A stretch of DNA of 64,000 bases from contig NZ_JADEWO010000001.1 in NCBI RefSeq assembly GCF_015207605.1, positions 62,001 to 126,000 on the forward strand, read 5' to 3'. Of this stretch, positions 57,230 through 64,000 are shown piece after piece; position 1 is the first letter of the stretch; every line of letters begins with the position of its first letter. The position numbers and the translations under genes were made by a program. A model generated the notes under the pieces. That model was not told the DNA's origin, did no database searches, and saw nothing but the letters and a program-made list of their open reading frames with translations. The DNA is from Oculatella sp. LEGE 06141 (GTDB lineage: Bacteria > Cyanobacteriota > Cyanobacteriia > Elainellales > Elainellaceae).

Positions 57230-59146
57230 TTAGATGTTGATGCTATTCGGGATCTGAGACGGTAATAGATACGGGTAGTCAATCCCATCGCGATCGAGTC
57301 GTTGGCGATTGCGCTGTTGAATCGTTTGCTCAACGGATTGTAATTCGGCCTGAAACTGTTGTAGCACCTGGCGATCGCCTGCTTCCGTAAATCCAATCAA
57401 GTCATCGTTGCCAAGTTGTCCCCACTTGATGCCGCTCAAGGCAAACGTTAACTCCATCTGTTTTATGTCTTGCTCACGGGGTGGCAGCATATCCGTTGCT
57501 GTAGCAGCAATGTCAGGTTTGATGTAGGTGGACAGGGGCATGTTGGGCGTGTAGCCAGCGTAATCAAATTGGGCAAAGTTGACGGCAGCATGTTGCGCGG
57601 TGCAGGTAAAGATAATTTGGGTCGCCACATCAACCAACTGCTGCACGCTACTGAGAGTACCCGCTGCATGGTTAGCGCTCAGCACCGGGAACTCAGGCAC
57701 ACGCGGATAATCGGGTAACTCTTTCACATCAATGTTCGTCTGCGCTACCAGATCTGCCGGGAGCCAGTGGGGCAGTTGCGGAAACTCATGGGTCGATCGC
57801 AAATTCAGCGGTTGCCCTAATTCTGCTGCCCAGGCTTGCAGGTAGGGGTCGTGCTGCACAGCTTGATCGCTGGAGTAATACCGACGCAGATAGGCAGCCG
57901 TATAGTTGGCGATCGCCGTCCACACGAGCTGGGCATCGTCTCGATAGGGAAATTCTGGCAAAAACTCCGCTTCTAATCCTCGACTAGCAATATTATGAGG
58001 CAATGCATAGTCAGCAAACGGACGGCGGCGGTATGCCTGGTTAATCAACCCCACCGAGACTTCCCGCGTGGGAGCCAGTAACACTTCGATTGCTGCATCG
58101 TCTGCCAGCAAAATCTGATTACCACGGGTATTAATCGCCAACAAAAACCGAAAATGCGGGTAGAGCAGGCGGTAAAACGGATGAGCTGTGGGCAACTGGC
58201 GCGGTGTGGCGATCGCAAATGCCTCCATCGCCAGGTGCGTGTTGCCGAGATGGTCGATTAACTCATGGTGAGTAATATCAGCCGTTTGGGTGTAAAGTTT
58301 AGCCCGCATCCAGTCGTCTGGGGCGCTGTCGGGAGTGAATACTTTGCCACCGGGTTCTAGCTGTACCAGCACCGGCAGCAATCCACGAGCCGCCCGATAA
58401 AACAACGCCTGTGGACTGCCCACATACCGACCCACTTGCAAATCAGCGGTGGTTAGATCCCGCAGTTGCGGGTAGTCTACGATGAACAGGCGATTTTGAG
58501 CAGCGGCTTCTGGCAGGTTAATTGTTTCACCCTCCACAGCGTACGGCTGATACGCCCACGATTCGATCTGGTCGCGTTCTGTCTCGCGCGCCCGACGCAC
58601 CATCATCGGATTGGTGCCAGCAATTCGTTGCCGACCAAACTCACGATCGCTTAACATCCCATCGCGTTCAATAATCTGGCTCACCTTGGGACGTGAGCGA
58701 CCCCGCGCTTCTAGCACCGCGTAGAAGTTTGCACGTGCATCCTTGGCAGTCATCCCAGTCAGAGCCGCTTCCCGTGCCGCTAACAAAATTTGACCCATGT
58801 TGCGGCGATCGCCCACGTAAACGCTGTTGAACTGTTCCCCTGGAGGCAACGTGAGATTAAACCAACCCGACTGAAACACCTGCCAATCGGCTAGCAACGT
58901 TCCAACTTGATTCCACAGGTTGTCTAACGTATCAGAGGCCATCATCAGTTGATGCAGGATGAGATCCAGCGGTTCAGACACGCGCCCATGCTCTTTTACC
59001 ATCCGAAACCATTGCAGCAAACCGTAGCGCAACCACCCATCTTCACCGCTAAACGGGAATAGACGAGCTGGGCCTTGCTGCTCTAAGCCAGCAGACTCAT
59101 AGCGGTACGCTCCTTGAGCCTGGGTGGGAGGAAAATAAAAAGCCAT
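57230..59146 (-). CDS. lipoxygenase
   Basis: 638 residues. Iron ligands fit the lipoxygenase pattern: H294 and H299 in 'HHELIDHLGNTHLAMEAF', H519 and N523 in 'CTAQHAAVNFAQF', and the C-terminal isoleucine I638 (ends PNSINI). 'QLPTAHPFYRLLYPHFRFLLAINT' is also typical. It inserts O2 into polyunsaturated fatty acids to form hydroperoxides. There is no N-terminal PLAT/C2 domain of plant type, as in other bacterial forms. The length and ligands indicate an active enzyme. Adjacent upstream is a serine hydrolase gene on the same strand (62 bases). Confidence 0.94.
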   Translation of the reverse strand: MAFYFPPTQAQGAYRYESAGLEQQGPARLFPFSGEDGWLRYGLLQWFRMVKEHGRVSEPLDLILHQLMMASDTLDNLWNQVGTLLADWQVFQSGWFNLTLPPGEQFNSVYVGDRRNMGQILLAAREAALTGMTAKDARANFYAVLEARGRSRPKVSQIIERDGMLSDREFGRQRIAGTNPMMVRRARETERDQIESWAYQPYAVEGETINLPEAAAQNRLFIVDYPQLRDLTTADLQVGRYVGSPQALFYRAARGLLPVLVQLEPGGKVFTPDSAPDDWMRAKLYTQTADITHHELIDHLGNTHLAMEAFAIATPRQLPTAHPFYRLLYPHFRFLLAINTRGNQILLADDAAIEVLLAPTREVSVGLINQAYRRRPFADYALPHNIASRGLEAEFLPEFPYRDDAQLVWTAIANYTAAYLRRYYSSDQAVQHDPYLQAWAAELGQPLNLRSTHEFPQLPHWLPADLVAQTNIDVKELPDYPRVPEFPVLSANHAAGTLSSVQQLVDVATQIIFTCTAQHAAVNFAQFDYAGYTPNMPLSTYIKPDIAATATDMLPPREQDIKQMELTFALSGIKWGQLGNDDLIGFTEAGDRQVLQQFQAELQSVEQTIQQRNRQRLDRDGIDYPYLLPSQIPNSINI

Positions 59147-59208
59147 AGTTTCAAGCCTTGCTTTAGCGTGAGGTAAGGTTGACTCGATTGATGCTCAACA
59201 GATCGTTC

Positions 59209-60372
59209 CTAGTCCAGGGCAAATTTAGACGCTAACTCTAACAGGGTAAATCCCATTTGATCGACCGACTGATCGCCTGCAAACACATCACCATAGTTCG
59301 ACAGCACAACAACGCCAGTTTGATTCATTTTATTGAAGCCAACAAAGCTGACATACCCGCCTGTGCCGCCGTTGTGCCAGTACACTAAACCGCCTGGGGT
59401 ATCAAAAATTTGCCACGCCAGGCCAATTCCAGCCGTATCTTGCTGAAACTGAGGCTGCTGAGACAACTCGATCGCCTCTGCTAACTCCCCATCCCCATCG
59501 CTCAGGTTGGCTTCCAGTAACGTCAACAAATCAGCCGCCGTAGAGCGAAATGCCGCAGCGGGGGCTAGCACGTCAAACTCCCAAGGGGTCGCCAGTTCTC
59601 CCTCCGGAGTGTGTCCTGCACTCAAACGATGCATCTGGTGATCAGAGAGGGTAATAGTGGTATCTGGCATCGCCAACGGTTCTGCGATCGTAGCCTTAAC
59701 CAACCGTTCGTAGGGGGTTCCTGTCTTGAGTTCCAATAGGTGCCCCAATAGCCCCATGCCAAAGTTTGAGTACTCCATCTGTTCACCAGGATTGTGGCTC
59801 AGTTGCACGTCCGCAAGCGCCTGATACAAATCGTCTGCTTTGTACTTCGCATAGGGATTAGCCGGATCAGCCACGCTTAACAAATTGTCAGGCAAGCGGG
59901 GCAACCCAGAGGTATGGGTTGCCAAATGACGCAAGGTAATAGCTTGTACTGGCTCAGACAGACGCAGTTCTTCCGGCAAATAGCGGCAAATTGGATCATC
60001 CAACCGAACGGTTCCATCTACCACCCGTTGGGCGAGCGTCAGGCCAGTCAGCACCTTGGTCACCGAACCAATTTCAAATAGGGTGTTGCCATCAGGCACT
60101 TCGCCCGATGCAGAATGAACCTGACCAAATCCCTTCACGTCATAGTGCCCCTGGTGCAGAACACCAATCGCTAACCCCGCATTGTCGCGCTTCGCCACAT
60201 AGGCGGCAGCCAGTTCCTCAATCTGAGGCATAAGAGGAGTCTCTACTATTGGAGCATCCTGATAGGCATGGGAACGCTGGTGCAGAGGAACGACACCCAG
60301 AGCGATCGCCATTCCTAAAATAACCAAAGCGCCATAGCACAGAGTTTTGAGCGTTTGGAAAAGCATAAGCAT
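59209..60372 (-). CDS. serine beta-lactamase-like hydrolase (class C / PBP fold), exported
   Basis: 387 residues. An N-terminal signal or anchor (~8-30). Active site S103-x-x-K106 in 'IGSVTKVLTG', Y201-x-N203 in 'MEYSNFGMG', and a C-terminal 'YWHNGGTGGY' as the third motif. These are the marks of the esterase/D-aminopeptidase/AmpC-like superfamily; a true beta-lactamase is not implied. Probably periplasmic. It precedes the lipoxygenase gene by 62 bases on the same strand, so cotranscription is likely; whether its job relates to lipids (an esterase that frees fatty acids) is speculation. Confidence 0.9.
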   Translation of the reverse strand: MLMLFQTLKTLCYGALVILGMAIALGVVPLHQRSHAYQDAPIVETPLMPQIEELAAAYVAKRDNAGLAIGVLHQGHYDVKGFGQVHSASGEVPDGNTLFEIGSVTKVLTGLTLAQRVVDGTVRLDDPICRYLPEELRLSEPVQAITLRHLATHTSGLPRLPDNLLSVADPANPYAKYKADDLYQALADVQLSHNPGEQMEYSNFGMGLLGHLLELKTGTPYERLVKATIAEPLAMPDTTITLSDHQMHRLSAGHTPEGELATPWEFDVLAPAAAFRSTAADLLTLLEANLSDGDGELAEAIELSQQPQFQQDTAGIGLAWQIFDTPGGLVYWHNGGTGGYVSFVGFNKMNQTGVVVLSNYGDVFAGDQSVDQMGFTLLELASKFALD

Positions 60373-60445
60373 GACTTCGATCTACACATCACAGCCACAC
60401 GGCTTCGGAAATTTACACTATCGTCCAGAAAGCTGTTGACCTGGC

Positions 60446-60619
60446 ATGACTAACGGATATTACCAAACGGGTAGCAGAGCCAGCCTTACTATCCTGGCGG
60501 TAGGCGGTACTTTAGGGGTGAACTGTGTTGTATCTGTTCTAACAAAACTGCACCCAGCCACATCGCCCACAACTAACAACAACACCGTCCTGCACGGTTC
60601 GCCGTTCCAACGCAGTTGA
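60446..60619 (+). CDS. possible 57-residue membrane peptide
   Basis: A 58-codon plus-strand frame in the 339-base gap (60373-60711). It begins MTNGYYQTGS, has a hydrophobic stretch 'LTILAVGGTLGVNCVVSVL' and a polar tail ending FQRS. There is no good ribosome site, so this may be chance. The rest of the gap holds the thf1 terminator and the hydrolase promoter region. Confidence 0.25.
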   Translation: MTNGYYQTGSRASLTILAVGGTLGVNCVVSVLTKLHPATSPTTNNNTVLHGSPFQRS

Positions 60620-60662
60620 ACCAGGGCTGGATCGGGTTTCAAAGGATGATTTCATACAAAAA

Positions 60663-60685
60663 CGGTGAGTGCAAAACACTCACCG
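60663..60685 (-). terminator. rho-independent terminator of thf1
   Basis: A perfect 9-bp stem, CGGTGAGTG/CACTCACCG, with a 5-base loop; TTTTTGTATG follows on the minus strand. It ends about 26 bases after the thf1 stop. Confidence 0.85.
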
Positions 60686-60711
60686 AGTCAGTACCAACTT
60701 TGTTAGAAACG

Positions 60712-61419
60712 CTATTCTTGAGGATTCGTGGGAGGAGTCGCGATCGCATCTTTCGCTTTAGCGCGTTCCTCTTTCTTTTTGCGATCGGCTTTCAGGATAT
60801 CTTCCATCACTATTTGCGCCTGAGCCATTTTTTCCAGATTGCTGCGGTATAGTTCCAAATCTTTTTGCACCTTATCCTGGGGCAAATTCAACGCCTCAGC
60901 CACCTGCTGAAGCGCACTATTACGCTGCTTCTCATCCTTAACGACATCCGCATTCATCCGCTCTAGTAACGTATATAGCCCAATAGCAAACAGGCGGCTG
61001 TACTTAAACTGCGCGTTCTCAGCAACCGGACGGAAATGGGCGGCAATTCCCTGCCCATCTGAGGCTTGCAACTGCTTCAGTTGAGAAACAAATTCATCAA
61101 CCGAAAGACCATTTGCATCAACACACAATTGCTCGGCGTTTTGTCGGTAAGTGTGCGGGTCTTTCTCAATCGCTCGACAGAGTGCATCAAAAACAGAGTC
61201 TTTGTCGCCCTCCGGACGATAGCCCTGCATAAAGCGGTCGAACGCAGTTACAACACCCAACGCATAGATCGCGTCGTAGCGGAAGTCTGCGTTAACAGAC
61301 AGCAAATGCATCTCTACCATCAACTCTTCCACAACGCGACGGTAGATAGAGTTAATGGGGCGAGTGTGCAAGTTGTAGAAGGCTCGCTTCGTGTCGGAGA
61401 CAGTGCGGACGTTGTTCAC
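60712..61419 (-). CDS. thf1: Thf1/Psb29, thylakoid formation and photosystem II repair protein
   Basis: 235 residues from a GTG start. The stretch 'VRTVSDTKRAFYNLHTRPINSIYRRVVEELMVEMHLL' is diagnostic. Almost all helical, with a long basic C-terminal helix ('VMEDILKADRKKKEERAKAKDA'). In cyanobacteria it interacts with FtsH proteases during photosystem II repair. Single gene with its own terminator. Confidence 0.95.
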   Translation of the reverse strand: MNNVRTVSDTKRAFYNLHTRPINSIYRRVVEELMVEMHLLSVNADFRYDAIYALGVVTAFDRFMQGYRPEGDKDSVFDALCRAIEKDPHTYRQNAEQLCVDANGLSVDEFVSQLKQLQASDGQGIAAHFRPVAENAQFKYSRLFAIGLYTLLERMNADVVKDEKQRNSALQQVAEALNLPQDKVQKDLELYRSNLEKMAQAQIVMEDILKADRKKKEERAKAKDAIATPPTNPQE

Positions 61420-61492
61420 AAGAGACTCTAAAAATACTGTGATCTTTATTGTCTCGCTTAGGTGCTAGTTTGCCAACCCGATCTGGTTTGAT

Positions 61493-61852
61493 CTAGCTTG
61501 CAATACCACGAGGAACTCCTTCCAATGCCTCTGATTCAGTATTGAAGATTTCAAATACAGAATCCATCATGGTCACCTCAAACACCAGTTTGGCTTCGGG
61601 ATGAACATTGCAAATTCGAAAGCTGCCTTTCACTTTGTCGGCATCTCGCATTCCAGCGACTAAGGATGTCAAACCAGAACTGTCAATAAAGTTTACCTGA
61701 CCCAAATTAACCACAACGTGCGGACTCAACCGAGAAATACACTCTTGCAGCTTAAGGCGAAACTGCCAGGCTGTCGTGATGTCTAATCTCCCGGTTGGGG
61801 TTAGAACAATGACCGTTTTGCCATCCTGGGTCGTGTGCGCTATTTGCTCCAT
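61493..61852 (-). CDS. STAS-domain anti-sigma factor antagonist
   Basis: 119 residues, one STAS domain; the phospho-acceptor serine lies in 'NFIDSSGLTSL' (D57, S58 or S59). It would be phosphorylated by an anti-sigma/HPK-like kinase and, when free, bind it. No kinase or PP2C phosphatase is in the window. The gene 73 bases downstream on the same strand is thf1. Confidence 0.9.
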   Translation of the reverse strand: MEQIAHTTQDGKTVIVLTPTGRLDITTAWQFRLKLQECISRLSPHVVVNLGQVNFIDSSGLTSLVAGMRDADKVKGSFRICNVHPEAKLVFEVTMMDSVFEIFNTESEALEGVPRGIAS

Positions 61853-62332
61853 GTGGATTCCCCTTCCTGGGATTGACGGTGCTTAAACAACAATTAGCAA
61901 GAGTAAGCGTGCAGCCAATGATTTAACACGGCGTAACTTACCCGTTTTTAGGTTGCCCAATGTCAGCATCGTTCTCACATCTACAGCAGGAGTTCTATCC
62001 ATTGAGGCTGAAGGTCATTCGCCGTTAATTTCTCTCAGCAGAGACACAATTACTCGCGTTCTTGCAGGCTCTCGTAGCAGAAAGTGGATCGTGAACGAGC
62101 CGTCAGAGACCAAACCCTGTCCGCAAGAGTGAAGCAGCCTTATACGGTTTAACCGTGGCAATTGCAACATGCCACGGTCGATATTAAAGGAGCTGTCGCA
62201 GCCGTTAAGCCCTCAATATTGGGACGACTTTGAAACAGAACTGGCTCAGTCTCCCAAAAGTAGGGAATTGCGCCGCGGCGTTGCCCCTGCAATCAGAATG
62301 AACACAGACGTAACCCCGCCTCCTAGTTATAC
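61853..62332. other. intergenic region between hemF and the STAS gene
   Basis: 480 bases. It contains a perfect 9-bp inverted repeat ACCGTGGCA-N9-TGCCACGGT (62152-62178), a degenerate copy of the dispersed repeat (62195-62262) and a short hairpin GCCTCCTAG/CTAGGAGGC (62318-62341) that overlaps the hemF stop. The STAS promoter should lie in the 61.86-62.1 kb part. No ORF is credible. Confidence 0.45.
62195..62262 (-). repeat. dispersed intergenic repeat, copy 3 (diverged)
   Basis: On the minus strand it shares the exact 15-mer CAGTTCTGTTTCAAA (62229-62243) with the copy at 63665-63679. Weaker similarity continues on both sides. The minus-strand frame reads LSQFCFKVVPILRA then a stop, matching LSAQFCFKIPAWLSAQ of the other copy. 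Confidence 0.55.
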
Positions 62333-63370
62333 CTAGGAGGCATCTGGCCGCCAATTGACCCAATCTTGCGGTTTGAGAAACACCTCGTACAGCTCTGCCT
62401 CGGGAGTTCCGGGTTCTGGCGCGTAGCTGTATTCCCAACGCACCAGTGGCGGTAACGACATCAGAATAGATTCTGTCCGTCCGTTCGTTTGCAGACCAAA
62501 GATGGTACCCCGGTCGTAGATTAAGTTGAACTCGACATAGCGCCCACGACGGTAGAGTTGGAAGTCTCGCTGGCGATCGCCATACTCCATGTCCTTCCGG
62601 CGCTCGACAATGGGCAAATAGGCTGGCAAAAAAGCTTGTCCACACGACTGCACCAGCCCAAACAGGTCATCCCAGGTACGCGGTTCGACATCCCCGACAG
62701 CATTGCTGTAAGCCGCTGCTGCCCCGTTTTCATCAGAACCGTGATAGAGCTTACCCCGGCCATCTTGATAGTCAAAGAACAGCCCGCCCACACCACGAGT
62801 TTCCTGACGGTGCTTGAGATAAAAGTACTCGTCACACCAGCGTTTGAATGTAGGGTAATACTCGGAATGATGGCGATCGCACGCCTGCTTCAGCGTCTGA
62901 TGAAAATGGGCTGCATCTTCTGCAAACGGATAATAGGGAGTCAGGTCGGCTCCTCCACCAAACCACCACACCGGGCCAGCCTCGAAATAGCGGTAGTTTA
63001 AGTGAACAGTGGGCACATAAGGATTTCGAGGGTGCAACACCATTGAAGTTCCCGTCGCAAAAAATCGATGCCCAGCCGCCTCTGGCCGCTGCACCAAGAT
63101 TGAAGGAGGCAGATCATTCCCCCATACCTCTGAGAAATTGACACCGCCTTGCTCAAACACGCCTCCCGACTTAAGCACCCGTGACCGACCACCCCCGCCT
63201 TCATCACGCACCCAACTGTCTTCCTGAAACGTTGCTTGACCATCCAGTTGTTCTAACGTCTGACAGATCTGGTCTTGCAGACTCTTCATGAACTGACGAA
63301 CCCGCTCCCGTGAATCAGCAGGGGGAAGGGCACTTGAAGACGCGATGGTAGGGGTTGAAAAATTTGTCAT
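62333..63370 (-). CDS. hemF: oxygen-dependent coproporphyrinogen III oxidase
   Basis: 345 residues from ATG 63370 ([11 protein letters not shown]); the 43-residue longer reading has no family match. Conserved stretches: '[32 protein letters not shown]', here broken by none, '[14 protein letters not shown]', '[15 protein letters not shown]' and '[11 protein letters not shown]'. It decarboxylates coproporphyrinogen III to protoporphyrinogen IX, using O2, for haem and chlorophyll. Single gene. Confidence 0.96.
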   Translation of the reverse strand: MTNFSTPTIASSSALPPADSRERVRQFMKSLQDQICQTLEQLDGQATFQEDSWVRDEGGGGRSRVLKSGGVFEQGGVNFSEVWGNDLPPSILVQRPEAAGHRFFATGTSMVLHPRNPYVPTVHLNYRYFEAGPVWWFGGGADLTPYYPFAEDAAHFHQTLKQACDRHHSEYYPTFKRWCDEYFYLKHRQETRGVGGLFFDYQDGRGKLYHGSDENGAAAAYSNAVGDVEPRTWDDLFGLVQSCGQAFLPAYLPIVERRKDMEYGDRQRDFQLYRRGRYVEFNLIYDRGTIFGLQTNGRTESILMSLPPLVRWEYSYAPEPGTPEAELYEVFLKPQDWVNWRPDAS

Positions 63371-63640
63371 GGTCGTTTCTAAAAAGTCAATACTGAACCG
63401 TCTGGGATACTGGGTTGAGGTTTGATCTAGCCTGTCCTGAGATGAACTTAGCAAGGAATGGGCAACACAAGTGTGAAGAACCCTAAAGAATGCTTTCAAA
63501 TTGAAAGTTCATCGTTATCGATGCAACATCTATGCAACAGTTGTTTACCCTGATTCTGTCCTCAAAGTGACTTAGACTACAATGAGAAGCTTAGAGGTTA
63601 TTTGGAACGTAGCAAAGGAGCGGCATTTGCTCACCAGATC

Positions 63641-63730
63641 TCCCAACCTGGAGAACTTTCAGCTCAGTTCTGTTTCAAAATCCCCGCTTGGTTGAGCGCT
63701 CAGGTCGAAGCCCAGAATTGGCAGCTTAGC
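63641..63730 (+). repeat. dispersed intergenic repeat, copy 2 (core)
   Basis: Aligns with the minus strand of 3453-3543 over about 90 bases at roughly three-quarters identity by eye, including the palindrome TGAGCGCTCA (63693-63702) and following GTCGAAG. A frame through it encodes 'GELSAQFCFKIPAWLSAQVEA'. An 85-codon frame (63602-63859) spans the copy; I treat it as repeat sequence, not a proven gene. Confidence 0.65.
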
Positions 63731-63891
63731 GACTGCGGCAGACCAGAAAAGGGCGGTTCGAGTCACAATCAACACATTTTAGAGAAAGTTACTTTATTAG
63801 AGAAAAGTAGAAGTAGATATGCAGAGAATGTCAGCCGTTTCAGTCTTCTTCTAACTTAAGGTTTAGCAATAACGATAGCATCTGCTATCTA

Positions 63892-63918
63892 AGTACGACG
63901 GCAAGAGTACGACGGCAA
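63892..63918. repeat. 13-bp direct repeat before the last gene
   Basis: AGTACGACGGCAA occurs twice with one base between, 16 bases before the ATG at 63934. Confidence 0.8.
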
Positions 63919-63933
63919 AAGAGGAGTGATTTG

Positions 63934-64000
63934 ATGCTGGGCTTTTGGTCTAGATTTGTCCACCGAGACTTGGGCTGGTTTCGTCCACTGGTAGAGACGT
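63934..64000 (+). CDS. start of an unidentified gene, cut by the window edge
   Basis: ATG 63934 is preceded by GAGGAG about 8 bases upstream; the frame stays open to the window end (22 codons, beginning MLGFWSRFVHRDLGWFRPLV). Too short to identify. The basic/aromatic start could lead into a membrane protein, but that is a guess. Confidence 0.45.
   Translation, partial: MLGFWSRFVHRDLGWFRPLVET

Larger units (their letters stand above)
63371..63933. other. divergent intergenic region with repeat copy 2
   Basis: 563 bases between hemF (minus) and the gene starting at 63934. Besides the repeat copy it holds a small hairpin GATAGC-atct-GCTATC (63874-63889) and a 13-bp direct repeat AGTACGACGGCAA at 63892-63904 and 63906-63918, just before the last gene's ribosome site. 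Confidence 0.5.

Noticed and set aside
59209-60372. Antibiotic-resistance beta-lactamase
   Set aside because: The motifs only place it in the broad serine hydrolase/PBP-like superfamily; nothing shows activity on beta-lactams.
1-64000. CRISPR array, insertion sequence, prophage or integrative element
   Set aside because: No regularly spaced repeats, transposase, integrase or phage structural gene was found on either strand.

Overview
The window is a chromosomal segment of a cyanobacterium. Both photosystems are represented: psaI-psaL for photosystem I, and rubA-ycf48-psbE-psbF-psbL-psbJ plus thf1/psb29 for photosystem II. Ycf35, the Ycf21-like chorismate lyase, a HetZ-related protein and a cyanobacterial group 2 sigma factor agree with this, as does the very frequent HIP1 octamer GCGATCGC inside and between genes. 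The type IV pilus motor genes, the HetZ relative, and the caspase/STAND/WD40 protein together suggest a filamentous or otherwise complex species, but no genus can be fixed from the sequence alone. There is no insertion sequence, CRISPR array, phage block or rRNA operon; this is ordinary core chromosome with a few accessory genes.

Layout. 1-7.5 kb: end of a DUF39 gene, a low-complexity acidic protein (minus), a membrane-anchored TPR protein, threonine aldolase and a large acidic protein of unknown function. 7.6-11 kb: psaI-psaL converge on the minus-strand rubA, ycf48, psbEFLJ cluster, with two back-to-back terminators between them. 11-15 kb (minus): lspA, bioY, bioB, a small membrane protein, RNase Z. 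15-23 kb: a SpoIID-like secreted protein, a free-standing dnaK, an ATPase-less PilB relative, a HetZ relative and chorismate lyase. 23.4-30 kb: tRNA-Leu(GAG), a DUF2062 protein, and the minus-strand grpE-dnaK-dnaJ-tusA-rsgA run. 30-35 kb: pilB-pilT-pilC. 35-42 kb: unknown proteins, a saccharopine dehydrogenase-like oxidoreductase, the DUF2997-ycf35-ferredoxin operon, and priA. 43.6-48 kb: sigma factor, a double-GNAT protein, a small conserved protein, an orphan efflux adaptor. 47.9-54 kb: the 1770-residue caspase-STAND-WD40 protein and an upstream secreted protein. 54-64 kb: a hydroxylase, DUF2294, a response regulator, a lipoxygenase, a penicillin-binding-protein-like hydrolase, thf1, a STAS protein and hemF.

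The themes are photosystem assembly (psb/psa genes, Ycf48, RubA, Thf1), cofactor supply (biotin, haem/chlorophyll precursor, plastoquinone headgroup), protein folding and twitching motility. The items most worth a second look are a dispersed intergenic repeat with a conserved reading frame (3 copies), the caspase-STAND protein with its neighbour, a candidate small RNA near 57.05 kb, and several perfect inverted repeats at promoter or start-codon positions. All functional calls come from reading the protein sequences; no database search was run.
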